A stretch of 64,000 nt of DNA from Istiophorus platypterus (lineage: Eukaryota > Chordata > Actinopteri > Istiophoriformes > Istiophoridae), in assembly GCA_016859345.1 (NCBI GenBank), contig CM029115.1, positions 15,342,001-15,406,000 of the forward strand, written 5' to 3'. The notes below the pieces were generated by a model. The model searched no databases and was not told the origin of the DNA. It worked only from the letters and a program-made list of their open reading frames with translations. Shown in pieces: positions 1-12,592 of this stretch (position 1 is the first letter of the stretch; each line of letters begins with the position of its first letter). The translations under genes and the position numbers were made by a program.

Positions 1-3000
1 ATTATAAATTTTGTCTCCCCTTAATTGTTGTGTGTAATGTAGATTCAGCTTTTATAGCTCTAATCTGTAAACCTATTCGGTCTGATTACAGGAAATCTTT
101 TACCTTTTTTCTAACTGAGCATGAGCATTTGTCTGGCTGTGTTATTGTCTGTGCCTGACAGATGAAACAGTTACGCCTTACTCACTGGCTACACTTTTAT
201 TTTTCCAAAACCACAGTTATCCAGTTCATGAAGGAAGTATTTTTCTAATCCAAAGCCCTGAACAGGAGCCCAGCCTGTGGCCACCATGATATCTGTTGTG
301 CCTCTCATTTTCCTTTCTTGCTGTTTCACATCTTACTTCCTGTTCTTTCTCATTTTTCCTTTTTCCCTCCCTTTGTTAATTAAGAAAGGTGAAAGGGACA
401 AGAGATTAATCTCTTGAAACACTCAGTGACAAGTCTTGCAAGTTGATCAAACTCTGTAAAGGCTGTGTTCTTCTTCCTGGAGAAGAGTCTAGAGGGTGCT
501 ACTCAATAAAAGTGTAACGTGACACAGCAGAAAGAAACCACTAATGTTGGAGGAAAAAGATTTCATTTTCTTTGTGGATTCAATGTGTTTCAATTCAATG
601 TGTGTAAAACTAAAAGCTATTGTCCTCACTAAAGAAAAAAAAAATATATATTTATATATATATTTGTCATTTGTATAATTACCTAAAAGGACCAATGTTC
701 ATATTAACTGAGGAAAGACTTCTTGTAGTCATGCAAAATATGCATAATGCTATTACAGTACCACAAAACATACTTGGAGGTAAGGGGAGGACGCTGATTG
801 GCCATATTAAGCGCTTATCCAACCAATATTAAATTAGTTTTGTTTTAATCACAACCAGAATTTCTCCCCAAATCTAATTACAACATGACCCTGTTTGTTC
901 CCAAATCTTGGTCAGATAGTTTTTGTGCCTAAACCTAACTAGACCTTAACCACACTTTGGAGACTGCAAAAACACTTTGGAAGTCATATGGTTTCGTTTT
1001 GTAAGGTAATGACAGTAAACCAATTTTATCATTTAGTTTAGAGGATGTGGTGAGATAAAAATAGCAAAGAAGGACAGATCTGCTGCCTTTTGTTGCACTC
1101 ATCAAAGAGGAAGTTAAGATAAATATGCTGTTTTTGCTGAGGACCAGTGGTTTACTATCTCACCTTACAGCAGTAATGTAGTGTGTAATCTTGGATGTGC
1201 CTGCACGCCTTGATTTCACCATCGGGTGTGTTTAGCGATACAGTGCAGCATGCTTCTGACCACTTTGGTCAGAGTTGTAGAGAGGTCAGCGAAAAACTTC
1301 CTCCTTTCCTGAGATTAAATAACTATTTAAGTATAAAATGTGTAAAACTGAGTGACTCTGCCATTCCGATTGGTGTTTCCATGATTCATAACACCGAATG
1401 AATGTGCTCATCAGCAGCTAGCCAAGCAACACAGTGCATCCATATGTTATGACTAATTTTTATGATTGGTGTAAAGGATGTAAGGGATCAAGGCCCCTGT
1501 GTAAAACAAGAAGGTGTATCTCACTCTGTAATCGACTCATGAGAGCCATCTTGTAAGAGTATCTCTCACTCTCCGTTTGACTCGTTTCATCTGGTTAGGT
1601 CGAGCAAAGGGTTGGACACTTGTGTGAGACAGTCACACATTAAATTTCCTGGGCATACATTGTGTGGGAAGTATCCATCTGTCTCTTTCCCTGCTTTTTT
1701 CTGGTGCTTTCATATGTGTTTCACAGTTTCTGTCTCTGTCTTTTTCTCTTTCTGTCTCTCTCTTCCTCCATGGCATAATAACAAGCTTGTCAGTCACTTC
1801 CTTTCAGAAGAGAATGATGGACTGGGGGTTTGACTCATAATCCATAATAGACAGTAGCTCATACTGTACTACAAAAGAAATGCCAAGCCCATTTAGCACA
1901 TTATAATAAAATTGAACTAGACATAATTAAAGGCAAAGTAAACACAGCAGGAGCCTTGCAACTAAAAATCAAAACACACAATTTGAAGCTTCTATTACTC
2001 TGATCTCGAATTATTGACAGGTCATTATTGCAGTGTCTAAGACTATTACTTCAGCAATATGGAAGTTATCAATGTTGTGTAATGCTGTTGAAATCGTCAT
2101 TTAGATTAATAATGTTTAAGGGCAAAGTTTAAGAGTAGATGCTCAGCTTGTATTTTCAATGGCCATGGACAGCTATTGCAATAATGTATTCCTTCTTCCT
2201 ACAATATCTGTCTGCTTGGCCTTCTGTGTCGTCTGGAAAGCTTCCAACAAAATTCTGTCTGGTCAGATTTAATGAGGGATCATCATCATCAAAAGCAGAC
2301 GAATACATCTTGAATTCAATCTGTAATTACTAAAGCTACAATTTCAATTTTTTTCCTCTCTATTTTTTTAGGTTACAAAAAATAAGAGTAGGTGTAATGG
2401 TAGATGGACTCGGGGGTCTTTGCTACATAAGTCTTCAGTTAGACAGATGTTGGAATTTGCAAATATATACTTCCTCCAGTCTAGACTGGTTAGTTTATTA
2501 TCTGGGGGCACCTTAGAGAGTCGTGTGTGGATATGAAAAGAGAAAACTGCTCCTCTAATTGGTCGTTGGAACAGATCGCCTGGTTGTTTTAATGTAACCA
2601 CCATAGGAAGGGAAAATGTCTTATCTCAAGGTACACACACATGCACACACACACACACAAAGCCCTTTGTGCAGAGAGGGCTTGTAATTAATACCACAGG
2701 TATATGTCCATTACCTTGTGGTAGGGAGCTTGTTCTTGAGCTCCAAAGAATCAAGTCTTAAACGTAAATTCAAACGCACATCTACATCTGTTAATTAGTA
2801 CAAGATTATATGCTTTAATAACGGATTATGTATATGTGTGCTTATGTGTATGTTGTTAAGTGATTATATATCACTTAAAATGTCAGCCAGTTAGTTCATA
2901 ATGAACTCTTTGCTGTAACACTCGCTCATACAAAACTCGGTTGCTCAGAATTGTTATTTCCATAAAGCAGACATTCACTGTAAATGTTTATACCTTACTG

Positions 3001-3171
3001 GCCAAGTTATTTTTTTATGTCTGCTCATATATGGATTTCATTCACACACAGGGAGACACTTGCACTATACATGTCCACGTTTTCAGATATCACTGAAAAC
3101 TGGGAAAACAAATCAGCCCAGACATCCTCTTACCAGCCACTTGCTCCTTTGAGATTGCCAGGTGTTCCGGT
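1..3171. other. Noncoding AT-rich flank, no gene seen
   Basis: No ORF here shows codon-like composition or splice context. The stretch holds short A/T runs, a TA-rich patch near 645-665 and a CA tract at 2,632-2,659. A diverged ~25-base direct repeat starts near 1,515 and 1,557 (both begin GTATCTC and contain a GACTC core). Confidence 0.6.
2632..2659. repeat. (CA)n microsatellite, interrupted
   Basis: Alternating CA over about 28 bases with one ATG interruption. Confidence 0.85.
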
Positions 3172-3316
3172 TGTGAGATATACTCACCTCAGCATGTCTG
3201 TGGTCTGCTGGGGTCTCCTCCCAGTTCAATACGTCCATTACATCTCCAAAGATGTTCCCTGGGGACCTCACGACAAGTTGCCTGGGGCATCTCAGTTGGC
3301 TGTGGAGGAGCAGCGG
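3172..3316 (-). mobile_element. Rex3/RTE-like LINE remnant (3' coding tail)
   Basis: Read on the minus strand, this block opens with CCGCTGCTCCTCCAC and continues through GGCATCT, then GGGAGGAGACCCC, in the order found in the tail of the reverse-transcriptase ORF of Rex3/RTE-clade LINEs of fish. Only about 145 bases survive, consistent with the strong 5' truncation usual for this clade, but the end of the 3' tail is also missing. A plus-strand ORF at 2,984-3,331 is just the antisense of this remnant plus unique flank. The match is from memory of the family and contains several indels and substitutions. Confidence 0.6.
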
Positions 3317-4178
3317 ACAAGCTTGTTTTGAGATTTTGTAGCTTTCTGAGCTTTCATTCAGAGTGAGGGCAATAGATTATGCAGCAAGATATGTTTTCTG
3401 TCTCAAGCCACTATCTCACCGTGTGAGTCTCGAGTATCTGGCCTTACATGTACTTGAGGATTGGATGCTGATAGAGCAACTGAGGGATTTGTCAGACAGA
3501 TGAATAGCCAGTTGTCTGAAACAAAATCTGCTGTTCAGTGGCATACAAACTCAAAGGCACCGTGAGGTGCCACTGAGGTTTTCTTTGAGATTGTACAAAC
3601 TGACTAATAAATTAGGAGCCACCCTTAGGTCTAAAGATGCGGAACAAATGTGGTTAAGCATAATCAAACAAGTGCTAGTATGTTCCTGCTCTTCGAACCT
3701 CTGCCTTCTCTGGGATGATGGAGAGAAAGGAAAAATGATCCTTAAAGGCTACCATTGGTGACCCTTGACCTTACATTGAACACTAAAGTGGAGCTTGGTC
3801 TCGCACTAACATCCAAAGAACTGCATGTAATATCAGAGACTTAACATTTGCTTTTCACGATGCTCTTAGGATGCTCTGTAATTTTCAGAATCAAAGTTTT
3901 TAAACCGTTAATAATGGTTTAAATAAACCGAATTTATTTGATTTAATACAGAAGCATGCTGGTCCACCTAAGACGATCGCCATCTAAAATCTGTGAAACT
4001 TTTCTAAGAACTTTCTAAGAAGCAAAATCATTTAAATAAATGGCTATTCTAGCATTAGTCATTAAGATCATATTAGCATTTGCTTTGCAGCTACATCCTT
4101 ACTATGATATCAGTGCACTTAAGAAATTCATTGCTTTCGGTAGTTGGCTGTAGCTTGTTGCCCTTGGCTAGATATTTT

Positions 4179-4204
4179 CTCTTTCTTTCTTTCTTTCTTT
4201 CTTT
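4179..4204. repeat. (CTTT)n microsatellite
   Basis: About six uninterrupted CTTT units. Confidence 0.85.
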
Positions 4205-4713
4205 GTTAGTAACTGTTGAAAACAGCCGTGTGAAAAATAGAGGAAAAAACACTCTGAAGTAAACTTTTTGGGCCTGAAAATAATGAGCTCTCATGCTGAG
4301 AACTTCCTGACACTTTTTTGTTCTCAGAAAGATCCCAAGTCATGTTTAAAATAATGCTCAGAGTCACTATTCATGTCTCTCTCTTTCAACTGTCATGACA
4401 GAAGATGACTTAGGTACTTTGATCAATCTTTTATGTTTTCCATGTATGAACTCTTATTTTTGCTGATGCCAAACATAGGTTTTTGTTCACGCATGGCTTC
4501 TTTCCCATTGTATAACTCTTAATTAGAGTTGTCATCCTCTGCGTCAGAATTTTTAATGTTTTAATCCCAGTGGGTAGAACTTAACTTTAATGATCCATCT
4601 TTCTCAGTCACCACATGATATAATGAAGGGCATATCTCCTCAGTAAGAAGCTAATGATGTTTGTGAATATATTACAAGTTAGATCATTAGTAACACCACC
4701 GTACACAGTAACA

Positions 4714-4736
4714 TGATCACTTGCTCTAAGTGATCA
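4714..4736. repeat. Perfect 9-bp inverted repeat, 5-base spacer
   Basis: TGATCACTT is followed by GCTCT and then AAGTGATCA, an exact reverse complement. It could form a small hairpin or bind a dimeric factor. Confidence 0.6.
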
Positions 4737-5270
4737 AGAGATTATAGTTGTCTTCAATAGCAATGATTTACTTCTGTTGAACTGCTGCTCTATCGTTGAG
4801 GAATTAAAGAACGTTAATTTCACGGCAATACATTAACCCACTTACTGGCCCAGTGCACTGTCCATCCCAGTCCTAGCATATATTGTGCGGTTTTAATGTT
4901 TGCATCTCGTCTCTTGCCTTAGTCCACAGCAATGATGTGTCTCAGTATACCCATATGACCACACACTCATATCAAATTCTTGTTGGTGATCATTAAATTT
5001 TTATGAGCACATTTGCTTGTGGAGATGAAAGCAGATCCTTTTTGCTGAACAATCATCATTATTTATTTGAATAAATTTACACAAATATGTTAGAGATACC
5101 ATTTTTAAGTGGATAATTTAGTATTAAGGGTTAAGTTTTTTGTAGAGTAATTTGCAGATAGTTTGATAGCTCTTGTTGGTCTAAGTGTCTGATTTGTCAT
5201 TAACATGACTGAAGTCACTGCTCTGAATGCCATGAACATTTGTTCCAATGGGTAAAAGTGGGCAGCATGC

Positions 5271-5327
5271 GTGTGTGTGTGTGTCTGTGTGTGTCTGTGT
5301 GTGTTTGTTTGTGTGTCTGTGTGTGTA
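5271..5327. repeat. Interrupted (GT)n microsatellite
   Basis: GT units broken by CT and TT steps over about 57 bases. Apparent ORFs on both strands over this tract are repeat artefacts (Cys-Val or Thr-His alternation). Confidence 0.85.
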
Positions 5328-5785
5328 TCTGAATGTGTATATGTGAAAGTTCTTTGTGTACATTTATCACCTATGTGTGTATGTATCACTGCATTTTCGG
5401 GCACAGTGGCCAACTTGGCTGCCCTTCCTCAGCCTTTTCAATGCTGTGATTGTGCTTTGCATTACAGTTTGAGTGACTGTTTGATGCAAGCATACCAGCA
5501 GTAGTAACTGTGGCATTTTCAGTCCTTTTCATTCCTGCTCTGTCCTCTGATTAACGCAGCAAAAAAGTAAGCTAATGTGATATAAAGTGCTACGCTTGGC
5601 ACCATGGAGGGAATCTCCGGGGGGAAAAAATTGAAAAAAGTGAATGTGAAAGAGGATTTACAGGAAGTACAGGAATACACCATACATAATGTATACACAC
5701 TTGGTTGGAAGATGCAGGTACAGTATACATGAGCAATCACATACTCCTCATATCTCTCCCTCACTCTCCCTCTCCTCTTCACACG

Positions 5786-5819
5786 GACACACACACACAT
5801 ATACAAACACACACACACA
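5786..5819. repeat. (CA)n microsatellite, interrupted
   Basis: CA units with ATATAC and AAACAC interruptions. Confidence 0.8.
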
Positions 5820-5903
5820 ACTAACATACATTTGGTGCTGTACATAGAGCTGCATTACTCCTTATAATAATTGACTCAAGCAATAACTGCAGGTGGTGTA
5901 CGC

Positions 5904-5919
5904 GGTTGTCATGGTGATG
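5904..5919. promoter_or_regulatory. RFX-type X-box-like palindrome
   Basis: GGTTGTCATGGTGATG resembles the imperfect palindrome bound by RFX factors (GTTGCCATGGNAAC), and GGGCAAC follows at 5,931. In isolation in a gene-poor region this is only a motif match. Confidence 0.25.
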
Positions 5920-7060
5920 AATGGTCTCCAGGGCAACACAGGAAGTCCATCTGGAAAGAATCTAAAAGAGAAAGTAGATAACAGAGATTGAGGAGACACA
6001 GCCACTACCTGATTTATTCTTCCTCATCCATCATCTAAAACTCACAGCTATTAGGTTCTACATTGAGTAAATAGCCAACAAGCTATTCAGGGCTTTTATG
6101 GCCACAGAACAAGTAACAACAATGTGTAGGCGCATATAACAAGAAAATCAGCCAAACGTTTTGGCTCCTGAAATAAGGGAACCAAAAATAGTAGCTTCAG
6201 TTGGATCGGAGAACAGCAGCAGCAAATAAAACCGGTTAAGCGTAACTTTTCGTCTTCCTTTCTCTCTTTATCTTCTTCCCTTTCTTCTTTCCTCTGCCTG
6301 TGTTCTCATACCTGCAATCTCCACCACACCCACAGCGCTCATTTTTCTCCTGGTCTTTCAGAAACTTGGATCCAGAAGTTTAGCATCTAAGTCGTCTTAG
6401 TGACTGTAGTCAGTTGACGTTGCATGAGTTTTCAGTGTGGATTTGGAATGACAGTGAATAGTGTCATGGTGATTTTCATGTAGCCTACTAACATTTCTTT
6501 GTGCATTTCTGTAACTAATCTGCATGTGGATAACTGAGATACTGCACATACATATTTTTTCTGTTCTCGCTCACTGATCAGTAAACAGCTCAGACTTTTG
6601 CTAACATAAGGATCAAAGGGAATTTTAAATGTCATGCTAAAAATCGCTCTTCCTGTGTGTATGTCTGTGATTGAGGGTTTTTGTGTGCATGTCGGCAGAT
6701 GTAGAACATATGGCATATGAGACAAGTAATTTCAAAGGAAACAGATATCATACATTACAGAATTTGCGACTTAAGCAGGACACAGATTGTTTACAAAATA
6801 CATTAGAGCATTATTTAGAAGGAATATGATTATGGCAAAGCCATTGGCGGTACTGCTTTCAAGAAAAACAGAGAAACCTAAAGGTTATATTTTAATATAT
6901 GCTAGTTCATGAAATGTTCATATGCACAGATTTGTCATCATTTGTGCTTGTGTACAACTTAAGTGTTTGTAGAATTCAGTTAAAACACCTTGTAAAATAA
7001 CTACGGCCAAATTTTTTTTGGTGTCGGGTGAGTTTTAAGATTTAATTTTCTTTTTTAAAA

Positions 7061-7097
7061 ATTTATTTATTTATTTATTTATTTATTTATTTTTTTA
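7061..7097. repeat. (TTTA)n microsatellite
   Basis: About eight ATTT units running into a T tract. Confidence 0.85.
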
Positions 7098-7584
7098 CAT
7101 TTTCATTTTGTCTTTCAAATGGTGTAGCATAAAGGAAATCAAGTAGCCTAGATGTTTGGTCAGCGTTACATTGGATATGCCATAAACTGAACCACCATTT
7201 TAGCACATTTACATGCAAGAAATTGATCATGGGGTCAGGCGAGCAATTGAAGGAAAAACCTGAATAAATTAGGTGAGGTACATAACAAATTCAGCTGCTT
7301 CTATAGGGCCTGAGGGCTAAACCAAATGGTTTGAAGAGTATGAAACTTTTGTCAACAATATGCTGTGGTCTTGAAATTTTGGAGTCATTTTGGGTGATTT
7401 ACAGACGCTAAATAATGATTTGGGGAGAATTGTATTCCGTCCCTCAAGCAGGTTTTCAGAGACTTGTAGAATCTATGCCAAGTAGCACTGAAGCTTTTTT
7501 GACATATTGCGGTGGCCCAATATCTTACTAAGTCATTTTCCCTTTAATTTGTCACCAAACTGTACATATAAATAACAGTTTCAA

Positions 7585-7705
7585 AGAGGGCTTGGTTTAA
7601 AAAAATCAATTTTCTGATTTAAATCGATTTTTATTTGAATGATCCAATGTTGATTCATAAAATCTTGAGATCAATCTTGTAATATAACTGTTTCAGTTTC
7701 TGATT
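7585..7705. mobile_element. Dispersed ATCGATT-type repeat fragment
   Basis: The stretch has AAATCAATTTTCTGATTT, AAATCGATTTTTATTTG and a GTTGATTCATAAAATC-like segment in the order I know from a widespread fish repeat made of degenerate ATCGATT units. It carries no coding potential, and I cannot assign its superfamily. Confidence 0.4.
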
Positions 7706-7826
7706 GATGGTTGTTTGTTTCTACTTTTTTTTAATTAATTAATGTATTGTTGTTTGTGTCTTTTGGTTGTGTCTCCTGATACACATGGTATCTATCATGG
7801 AGGTCAGCCTTACAAATGCAAACGTC

Positions 7827-7866
7827 CTGACTGAGTGACTGACTGACTGACTGACTGACTGACTGA
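7827..7866. repeat. (GACT)n microsatellite
   Basis: Ten tetranucleotide units, two of them variant (GAGT). The 75- and 64-residue minus-strand ORFs here are Ser-Val-Ser-Gln repeat artefacts. Confidence 0.9.
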
Positions 7867-9179
7867 GTGCTGAGGTTAAACCATTGGATAGCTGCCGAGT
7901 GTTGTATTTCCCCAGCGACCGTTGGTCTTTCAAATAAAATACACAGACAATTCTCCATTACTTCATCAGGGTTTTTTTACAGGCAGTTTAGTCAACTTAG
8001 CTCCTTTGTTGCTAGATTTACTGACTTTTTTTTAGAACCCTTTACCACTTTTCTTTCCAAAAGCACCTGGACACAAATTTAATGACTGTTCGGATAAAAC
8101 CTTTCCTGCTTTACTCTAAGAAAGTAGCTAATATTACCTTGGGATTGCAAGGGTGGGCTTTTCCTCCGCTGGCACACCTCTTTGTATCTCACTCAGCCGT
8201 GTGCACAGGGGCTGCATAAAAGTGAATTGGCTTCAAACTTTCTCTCTGAGTGATCATTTGACCATCGAATTTAACTTATGTGTATGGTGATTCTGTCGTA
8301 CAACGATGAGATTATAAAATCAGGATTTTAGCAGTGCAGAACAGCAGCTTGGAAACTGCTTGGTTGTGACTGGTGGTTAAAATGTAGTCTTTTTCACACT
8401 GAAGTCACTATTTCAAAAAGAAAAACATGTAAATGAGAACAGCTTTATTTGGAGTTCAGTTGTATTAAATTACTGTATATGTTAGCACAGAGATTAGAAG
8501 AGAAGCAAACAGATAAAGGGCTGAAAGCAGCTGACTGCAAACGCGACGCATTTCCATGAATATGTAAATTAGCGTATTACATCATCTAGTGACTTTAAGC
8601 GACTTTTTGAGCAGACGCCCGCTAATTTCCATTTCAAGTTGCTTTTTCCAGTGGTTCCACAATAGTTTTCAACTATATCCTCAGTATCACACATTGACCC
8701 AATCAGCCATACTAGGCTCTGACCCAGTCTTGTTTAGTGTGTATCCCAATCACTCTAGATGATTACTCAAAAGGCTTAAGAGATCACAGCAATGTATGTG
8801 TTTTTTCTGTGGTATTAGTGGTGTTTACATTAGCTATGTCTTATTTATGCTGGCTGCCAGGTGATTCACTTCAAAATCTGAAGTTGTTATTTATAATACA
8901 ACAAAAATAGATATACATGCTTCATATATTGGATTTCTTTGCCTATTCAAAGACATTGAATTGATGCAGTGTTCCAAATTCGGCACCACTCAGAACTAAA
9001 GTAAGCCTTTATTGACACCCATGTTAAAAAAGAAATACATTAATGCCACTGCTTTGGTGTTAATTCTTAATGTAAACATTAATATTTGTAATAATGCACC
9101 AGGTTCAAGGGTGTTGGTTTAAATTTACAGCCTTTGCTCTCTCAGATCTCTCTTCCAAGCAAAACTGGTATTGTAACTA

Positions 9180-9330
9180 TGATATGCCTACCCGATTTGA
9201 TGGTGAATCAAATCAAATCTAATCTAGTCTAATCAAATCAGATAGGAAATCAAATAGAATTGGAACCTTGTTAATCGGAATTGAATAGATTCGGAAAATC
9301 TGCGGTGATACCTAGCTCTAGTTCAACAGA
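9180..9330. mobile_element. Dispersed AATCGAAT-type repeat fragment
   Basis: Degenerate AATCAAATC/AATCGGAATTGAAT units are followed by GGAAAATCTGCGGTGATACC and a CTAGCTCTAGTT-like end. This order recurs in teleost genomes as a dispersed repeat. It is noncoding and its superfamily is uncertain. It could be the other end of the same kind of element as 7,585-7,705. Confidence 0.4.
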
Positions 9331-9949
9331 CGTAGCAAATTAAAACCCCACATAGAATCCACAATATGCAATATATTGAACAAAATGTTGGTGTGTGTTC
9401 AGAAAGAGAATGCGGTACTTTTTGCTTTGCTGTTATCAGACTTTTTTTTTTTGTTGTTGATTACTACTCAGTAGCACCCAAAAAACAGCACATCTTGGCA
9501 TTTTCAACACAATGGTGATAGGGGAAAAGTTGGCTTATTCAATAATTTCTGAATTCATTATGGTGAGCACGCCTGCCAGTGAGCATTTGCTACATCAGAA
9601 ATCAGATGCCATGCATCCTTGAGCTACTGCAAGACAATATTTCCATTCAGCTGCAGTGGGAGGTTCTCCAAAACACTGCTGTGATTATATCATTTTGGTG
9701 TGGTTCTCATTCATTTAGATTTAAAGGTCATCCATTACCCTCACCCAACTTTTTAAATTGTTTAGTCTAGTTGGATAAATTAATACACTCTTAGTTAGCC
9801 CATTGAAATTAATGCCAGTATTGCCCCAAGAATCCAAAAAATATTATTTGATTTATGATTAACAACAAAAAACACTTTTTTGAAAAAAAAAAAGAAATTC
9901 AAAAAATTGAAAATTGTGAATGAACTGTAATAAAGTTTGCTGTCATTCA

Positions 9950-10050
9950 GTGCTCTATCTCTTAGTAATTATGTTAATACTGTGCTTTTGTAATTACCCG
10001 CAGGCAGAAATGTTATCCAGTGCCTAATGTAATCAATTTTTGACAACTTA
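9950..10050. promoter_or_regulatory. Candidate conserved noncoding element
   Basis: Dense homeodomain and POU-like cores (AGTAATTATGTTAATA, TTTGTAATTACC, TAATGTAATCAAT) occur without microsatellite character. This composition is typical of vertebrate developmental enhancers; conservation is untested. Confidence 0.25.
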
Positions 10051-11939
10051 GGTGTGGTTAAAGTATAGGCGAGGTGAAGAAATGGCTAAATGAGAGAGAT
10101 TCCTCATTGATGTGGTATATAAATTTGGTATGCAAGTGCTGATGTGAAAACCATTTCTGTTTTTTGCCCATTCACCATCTTAACCTCCACATAGTCACTT
10201 TGTGCTGCACTGTATGAAAATATCTTCCTGTATTAGCTGAACTTTTTTATGTGGGATTATGCAGAATAATGTAAACAACATGGAAATAAGATCCTTATAC
10301 AAATATGTCTGATAAAGTTTGGCCTTGTCTTTTTTTCATGTATCAATATTAATGAAACCTTTATCTTTTTCTGCCACACTGAGATAAAGCGCCTTGAATT
10401 TGTCGGTTCTCCCTCTTGGTTTTTAAAGTTATTCACCACGGCTATGTTTTTTTTTTACTTCTAAAGAAGAACCGAGTAGTGTATTCATGTTTTCAAAAAT
10501 GTTTTCAGCAATCGTGTGTACAGTTGAATGTACACTTGCTTTGCAGGAGACAGGGCAGCGTGGAGGAATGACAAGATCACTAGTAAGAACTGGCTGTCAC
10601 AAATCAGTCTGCGTATACATCCTTTGGTAATGTAGTTGTCCGTTTCCTAAACGGTATGTCAACCTGTCTGTATCCATTTGTGAGCATTTAGCTGTATAAC
10701 CGCACTACGTTTCCATCACTTCATCTGACTAAGCGTTTAGTGCTGTCCATCAGCCCATCTCCTTTCCTCCATCTGGCATCACAAAACTCAAGCTTCCCTT
10801 TTTTTTGATACTTTCTTTTTTTTTTGTGGAGGAAAGGTGTAGCATGACTAGACTATACTGTATATAGTGTTAGTGAGACTTTAAGGGTCAATGGAAACAT
10901 CTCCTCGCTTCCAGATTAAAAAAACCGACGCTGCAAAGGAGACCAAGAGAGAATAAGAAGTTAAAACCAGATATTCAAACTTAGATGACGGGCTGGGCGA
11001 TGGGTAAGGGCTTGCTAGAGGGAAAGTGGGTCATTTATGTCACTTTGTGATGACAGGCTGTGTGTCACCACTGGGCACTGTGTGTCACTCTGCCTCATTC
11101 CTCCTGAGAGACTGACACTGACACACGGACAGGGACTGTCACCAGCCTCAGCTCTTTTCTGGCCCTTCAGTATGTGTGTGTGTGTGAATGCTGGTGTTTC
11201 CACTTCTTCGTTTGTGTGTCATGCTTGCTGGTGCTCCTGTTGGTTTGTATGCAAGTGTATGTGTGCGCAAGACAAGTCATATGTGTGCTCATGTCTTTTA
11301 GCAGTGACACAGTGTAACATTGCAGGACTAAGCTGGTCACACACTGACAGTTGTGAACTCTCCCTGAGGACAAACATGAAGAGACCAGCATTCTTTTACT
11401 CACAGTCCATTCTCCCCCTTGTAGCTATGCATGTAGTTTGGATACTCTTTTTTTTTTTTTTCTTCGATGGCAATGTAGTTTAAGTACATTCTTTTCAATG
11501 CATTTTAAATATTTTATGCATCTACGGTGCTTAAGAAAAGGATTCACCCACTTGAACTGTGACTTGCAGTGAAATAATTAAGCTTTTTTGACAAAGATCA
11601 ACAGAAAAAGACAATGAGCATTCACGGCGGGAAAGAAAAACTCAGCTGATTTAGTTACTTATAAATATCAGTATGGTTGCAATAGAATCTCTACTAAGGT
11701 ACACATGAACCATCCCATGCTTGATTTTAGAAAATAAATTGTAAAATAACACACTGACTGAAGATGACTTACGTTTCATCAAAAGTCGGATACACTTGCA
11801 TCTGGAAGGCCTAACTGTTGTTCACAGGTGTTTCCTGTCATCATGAAAACAAATAAATTTGTCAAATAAGTCCGTGACTAGTTTCCTGAAAAGTATACAG
11901 TATAAAGGGTAGATATCAGAGCATCATTGTGAGAAGGGA

Positions 11940-12300
11940 ACTAGAGTTTGAGGCTCCAAGATGCCTGTGGACCCATGTATAAGGAGCTGCAGGGCTCCAT
12001 GGCTGAGATGGAAGGGAATGTAATTCCTGTTGCCAGGCACACACCAGCTGCAGCTTTGTGGAAAAATGGCAATTGTATATTTTGTAGTACCATAGCTGGA
12101 TTAATCTGTAGGGGGCCGTGGGGAAAACTGAGCTGTGCATTTTCGCCCCCGCCCTTCCTCCCTATCAGGTACAACACACATTCCACTCCACATGAGCCAG
12201 CTTCATTATATTTTCTCCTGTGCCCAGGGGCCAACCTGGATTCCTGTGCTGGACTCCCTTGCCCCCAAGTTTGCTGTGTCAGTGGGTTCATTGTAGTTTG
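11940..12300. other. GC-elevated block open on both strands
   Basis: A 117-codon plus-strand frame and a 116-codon minus-strand frame coincide here. That is more likely a local excess of GC and lack of stops than two genes, since neither translation resembles a family I know. A TGTAGGGGGCCGTGG stretch (12,108-12,122) resembles part of a CTCF core. The block may be a conserved noncoding element. Confidence 0.25.
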
Positions 12301-12555
12301 ATTAATATGTAAGTATTTTAGTTTAAGACGTTCAGAAATTAACTAAGATTAGCAACAGTGTGAAGAAATACCAGTTTTAACACTATGCCAAAGTCAGGTA
12401 TGTGTTGCAGAGATATCTACTGAAGATAGCATGCTAACCAGCTGGCCCTGGCACATCCCTTCTCATAATACTACTTTATACCTGAAGAGGCAGTAGTGCG
12501 TCTCTGTAGCATCCAGTCTGCCCTTATTCAAACGTGAGAGGATGAAGAAGTAGAA

Positions 12556-12592
12556 ACTCAAATCTTCTCCTTTATCAGGAGAAGATTTGAGT
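12556..12592. repeat. Perfect 15-bp hairpin with 7-base loop
   Basis: ACTCAAATCTTCTCC (12,556-12,570), loop TTTATCA, then the exact complement GGAGAAGATTTGAGT (12,578-12,592). A perfect 15-bp stem is notable in otherwise unique sequence. The stem is shorter than a usual microRNA precursor and may be a recent small inversion-duplication or the core of a small palindromic element. Confidence 0.75.

Larger units (their letters stand above)
3317..7584. other. Noncoding stretch with simple repeats
   Basis: No supported gene. It contains a short hairpin GGCACC-GTGA-GGTGCC (3,556-3,571), an 8-bp inverted repeat TTTAAACC/GGTTTAAA near 3,900, a CTTT microsatellite, GT and CA tracts and a TTTA tract. 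An RFX-like X-box occurs at 5,904-5,919. Confidence 0.55.

Noticed and set aside
2984..3331. 115-codon plus-strand ORF as a gene
   Set aside because: Its second half is the antisense of a Rex3/RTE-like remnant.
7731..7958. SVSQ-repeat minus-strand ORFs
   Set aside because: Direct translation of the (GACT)n microsatellite.
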